Positions 14,592-16,329 of a stretch of DNA of 16,329 bases are shown piece after piece. Origin of the DNA: Nanohaloarchaea archaeon PL-Br10_U2g5 (GTDB lineage Archaea > Halobacteriota > Halobacteria > Halobacteriales > Haloferacaceae). A model generated the notes under the pieces. It searched no databases and was not told the origin of the DNA. It saw only the letters and a list, made by a program, of their open reading frames with translations. Numbering within the stretch: the stretch's first letter is position 1; each line of letters begins with the position of its first letter. Made by a program: the position numbers and the translations under genes. The stretch lies in NCBI GenBank assembly GCA_001564205.1, contig LKMY01000017.1, forward strand, positions 1-16,329, given 5' to 3'.

Positions 14592-15281
14592 TCAGTCGTC
14601 GGAAAACTGTCCCATGACGTTCTGTTCAGCGCGGGACAACCGCTGTGAGAATGCCGATGTCGTAATACCGAACTGTTCGGCCAGTGCGGCCATCGACGGC
14701 TCATCGCCAGACTCGTAGTAGCCGGAGTCGATCGCCAGCTGCAGTGCTGCACGCTGCTTCGGCGTCAGCACCGAGACATCGACCTCGTATATCTCTTCAG
14801 TGAGCTCCTCACCGGTTCCGGTATGTGTCATGCTCACTAATCGAACAGTTGATCCGACTTCGGTGAGATCGCTTACAAGTGCAGAGACGGTTGCCGAGGA
14901 GGGAAGAAACGTCTTGACAAAAAACGAGCCGTCGCCCTCACGCAGGAAGTGGGGGATACAGCCGTGAGCCGAGAACACCGCAGTTGGGCAGTGGTCACAG
15001 ACCTCGTCAGTGTGATACTTTGTCACGACACGCTCCGTGTCAGCACCGGTTGCTGGCTGGCAGGTCTCAGCGCTCGACACATCGGCCTCGGAGGCCTCAC
15101 AAATCGTCACTTCCGATTGGCAAATCCCGTCGTCAACTCGTACGTCGACGTCGATCACGTCGCCGTCGAGGTCATCGATAAAACACGAACCGCCGCGTTC
15201 TACCTCAAGTACTACCCGCAGATCGCGGCTTTCCGCGATCGGCGTCGAGTCGGGTGTGCCGTCGACGCTGCCTGGGTTCAT
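14592..15281 (-). CDS. HTH-10 (Bat/DmsR-like) regulator with a cysteine-rich sensor domain
   Basis: This 229-aa transcriptional regulator has an HTH-10 (bacterio-opsin-activator) DNA-binding domain at the C-terminus: LTPKQRAALQLAIDSGYYE (172-190), ALAEQFGITTSAFSQRLSRAEQNVM (199-223). The upstream part holds seven cysteines (C33, C54, C61, C74, C95, C98, C108), including C95-x2-C98 and C108 in the CDHCPTAVFSAHGCIPHFL block. This suggests metal or Fe-S binding and redox or oxygen sensing. I start at the ATG at 15281, since a TATA-like box sits 25 nt upstream; the 38 upstream in-frame residues lie across that promoter. Regulators of this type (DmsR in Halobacterium) activate DMSO/TMAO-reductase operons and sit beside them, so I infer that it controls the adjacent operon. 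The sensed signal is unknown. Confidence 0.85.
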   Translation of the reverse strand: MNPGSVDGTPDSTPIAESRDLRVVLEVERGGSCFIDDLDGDVIDVDVRVDDGICQSEVTICEASEADVSSAETCQPATGADTERVVTKYHTDEVCDHCPTAVFSAHGCIPHFLREGDGSFFVKTFLPSSATVSALVSDLTEVGSTVRLVSMTHTGTGEELTEEIYEVDVSVLTPKQRAALQLAIDSGYYESGDEPSMAALAEQFGITTSAFSQRLSRAEQNVMGQFSDD

Positions 15282-15300
15282 CACGCGGGTTTCGGTCTCT

Positions 15301-15310
15301 ACAATAAAAA
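15301..15310 (-). promoter_or_regulatory. TATA box of the HTH-10 regulator gene
   Basis: The minus strand reads TTTTTATTGT, centred about 25 nt upstream of the ATG at 15281. This fits a leaderless transcript and fixes the start codon of the regulator. Confidence 0.6.
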
Positions 15311-15318
15311 GACCGTTT

Positions 15319-15343
15319 AGCGTTTTCAATCGCAGGAAACGCT
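15319..15343. promoter_or_regulatory. Palindromic operator candidate upstream of the regulator
   Basis: AGCGTTT, 11 nt, then AAACGCT form a perfect 7-bp inverted repeat spanning one to two helical turns, immediately upstream of the regulator's TATA box. Its position suits an activator or autoregulation site bound by a dimer. The same sequence was not found by eye upstream of the operon at 9704. Confidence 0.5.
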
Positions 15344-15648
15344 GCCTGTTCGGGGCTTCGAAGGCAATTGGTGGTATCCGTGAGACGCCGGTCACAGTGG
15401 GACGCTACTCAGGCGCTGTGCGCGCGACGGCCCTCTGCGGCACCGACGGCGGTAGCAGGCGCGTGTGTGGCCTGCGTTCGGTAATCGAACTCTATCTCGA
15501 GAGGGACTCCGACCGGTAGGCGAGGCGACGTCGGCCGACTGTCCGGGGGGATCGGTCGGTGCGGCGAACGGGTCTTAACAGTCCCGTGTGGGTTTTCGCC
15601 GATGTGCCGGTTCGCGTCGCCTGCCGGTCGATGTCCAGAGTGGGCGGC
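15344..15648. other. Gene-free stretch upstream of the regulator
   Basis: About 300 bp with no coding region I can support. Short frames here translate to Arg- and Ser-rich, basic sequences unlike the acidic proteins of this genome. A weak AT island (CTTAAC near 15572) is the only promoter-like element, and it could drive a plus-strand RNA across the hairpins that follow. Confidence 0.4.
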
Positions 15649-15751
15649 CGGGGCCTGAGCATGGCCCCGCGAGAGGTCTCAGTCCCGCTGAGACGAGCAG
15701 TACATGACACCGGCGGTGTGTTCGACCGCCAGCATCAGTACGTGTCGGCGG
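15649..15751. ncRNA. Cluster of consecutive hairpins, possible structured RNA
   Basis: Three perfect stem-loops follow each other: CGGGGCC/GGCCCCG (15649-15669, 7-nt loop), GTCTCAG/CTGAGAC (15676-15694, 5-nt loop) and ACACC/GGTGT (15707-15719, 3-nt loop). CCGCC at 15726-15730 can pair either with GGCGG at 15712-15716 or with GGCGG at 15747-15751. The strand is unknown. It is not a tRNA, and I see no SRP or RNase P RNA core motif. It could also be a 3' UTR structure of endA, which ends at 15792 reading toward it. Confidence 0.3.
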
Positions 15752-15791
15752 CAGTTTGGTAGTTGGAATGGCTCATTGACGGGGGCATTTA

Positions 15792-16329
15792 TCAAGGGGT
15801 GAGACGGCCGATCGAGAGCCATTCGATGTCGCCGTCGGTGGCACCGCGGTCGTCGTCGCCGTCGCCGGCACTGGCGCGGCCGTTGCCACCCTCGTCACCG
15901 GTCCCTACGAGCGCGAACACCATCTCCTTCCGGACCCCGCCCGCGAGCCGCACGTCGAGCGAGAGCTCTCGGGGCGAAAACCGGTGGCCCGGTTCGACGA
16001 CGCGCACGAGGTGTTCGGAGTGCGGCAGGTCGTCGACGGTCTCCACGTCGAGGTACGTCCGGAAGTCGGCGCCGAACTTGAAGCCGGTCTTCGGCACGGC
16101 GTCGGCCTCGCGGAGTCGTTGATAAACGGCGAGCCGGCGGTCGAACCGCTCGCCCTCGACTGCCCGGCCGCGGGCGACGACCGCGGCGGCGGAGTCGTCG
16201 GGTCGCGCCTCGTCGCCGTCCGCGAGTCGGTCTTCGGCTGACTCCCCGCTGGCTCCCACCGACGCCGACAGAGACAGGACCCCGTCGGCGGCAAGGGCCG
16301 CGGCCTCGAGCAGGGAGAGCTGGAGCGCG
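15792..16329 (-). CDS. endA: tRNA-splicing endonuclease, C-terminal catalytic part
   Basis: The minus-strand frame is open to the right edge, so the gene is 5'-truncated by the window; 178 codons plus stop are visible. It opens with ALQLSLLEAAALAADGVLSL, the start of the second EndA repeat. After an acidic loop it carries the nuclease domain: RLAVYQRLREADAVPKTGFKFG, then FRTY (Y, about visible residue 92), HSEHLV (H, about 106) and VRKEMVFAL (K, about 134), which are the Tyr-His-Lys catalytic triad. The end, IEWLSIGRLTP, is typical of haloarchaeal EndA. The enzyme cuts bulge-helix-bulge motifs in pre-tRNA (and rRNA) to remove introns. The GTG at 16259 is not the true start. Confidence 0.95.
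   Translation of the reverse strand, partial: ALQLSLLEAAALAADGVLSLSASVGASGESAEDRLADGDEARPDDSAAAVVARGRAVEGERFDRRLAVYQRLREADAVPKTGFKFGADFRTYLDVETVDDLPHSEHLVRVVEPGHRFSPRELSLDVRLAGGVRKEMVFALVGTGDEGGNGRASAGDGDDDRGATDGDIEWLSIGRLTP

Noticed and set aside
15492..15710. Minus-strand ORF of 72 codons in the gene-free region
   Set aside because: Extremely Arg/Thr/Ser-rich, no SD and no family resemblance.
15713..15730. tRNA T-arm lookalike containing GTTCGAC
   Set aside because: Stem does not pair in the tRNA register, and no acceptor or anticodon arms are present around it.
15559..15762. Plus-strand ORF of 67 codons over the hairpin cluster
   Set aside because: Alternative start codon, basic composition unlike this proteome, and the hairpins explain the region better.
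1..16329. CRISPR array, insertion sequence or integrase/attachment site
   Set aside because: No regularly spaced repeats, transposase-like frame, or terminal inverted repeats were seen on either strand.

Overview
The window looks like chromosome from a halophilic archaeon of the class Halobacteria. The evidence is a GC-rich sequence, very acidic predicted proteins, TATA-like boxes about 25 nt upstream of start codons (leaderless transcripts), an archaeal tRNA-splicing endonuclease, and haloarchaeal-type HTH-10 (Bat/DmsR-like) regulation. The species cannot be determined from the sequence alone.

Left part (1-9 kb), mostly housekeeping. A minus-strand operon at 1-3283 encodes a MoxR AAA+ ATPase, a DUF58 protein and a TgpA-like transglutaminase membrane protein. 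The last runs off the left edge and is read here directly from the sequence. Next come dihydroorotase (pyrC, minus) and seryl-tRNA synthetase (serS, plus), divergent from a shared 91-bp gap. Then, all on the minus strand, come a DoxX-like membrane protein, a single-domain rhodanese, a TrmO/TsaA-family tRNA methyltransferase, and an Mrp/NBP35 Fe-S carrier coupled to an unknown 128-aa protein.

Middle part (9.0-15.3 kb), an anaerobic-respiration module. From a 278-bp AT-rich divergent control region, a plus-strand operon encodes five proteins: an 86-aa protein resembling the N-terminal segment of haloarchaeal ferredoxin subunits, a Tat-exported molybdopterin catalytic subunit, a four-cluster ferredoxin subunit, an NrfD/PsrC quinol-oxidising membrane subunit, and a TorD-type chaperone. 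The order A-B-C-chaperone and a cysteine at the likely Mo-ligand position suggest a polysulfide/thiosulfate/tetrathionate/arsenate-reductase-like complex rather than a Ser-ligated DMSO reductase. The true electron acceptor is not determined. A convergent, cysteine-rich HTH-10 regulator closes the module. It has its own TATA box and a perfect palindrome just upstream. The divergent mrp gene plausibly supplies Fe-S clusters to this Fe-S-rich enzyme.

Right part (15.3-16.3 kb). A gene-poor stretch of about 510 bp contains consecutive perfect hairpins with mutually exclusive pairings (possible ncRNA). It is followed by the 3' half of the tRNA-splicing endonuclease gene endA, which runs off the right edge on the minus strand.

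The most interesting material is the respiratory module and its regulator with palindrome, followed by the hairpin cluster.
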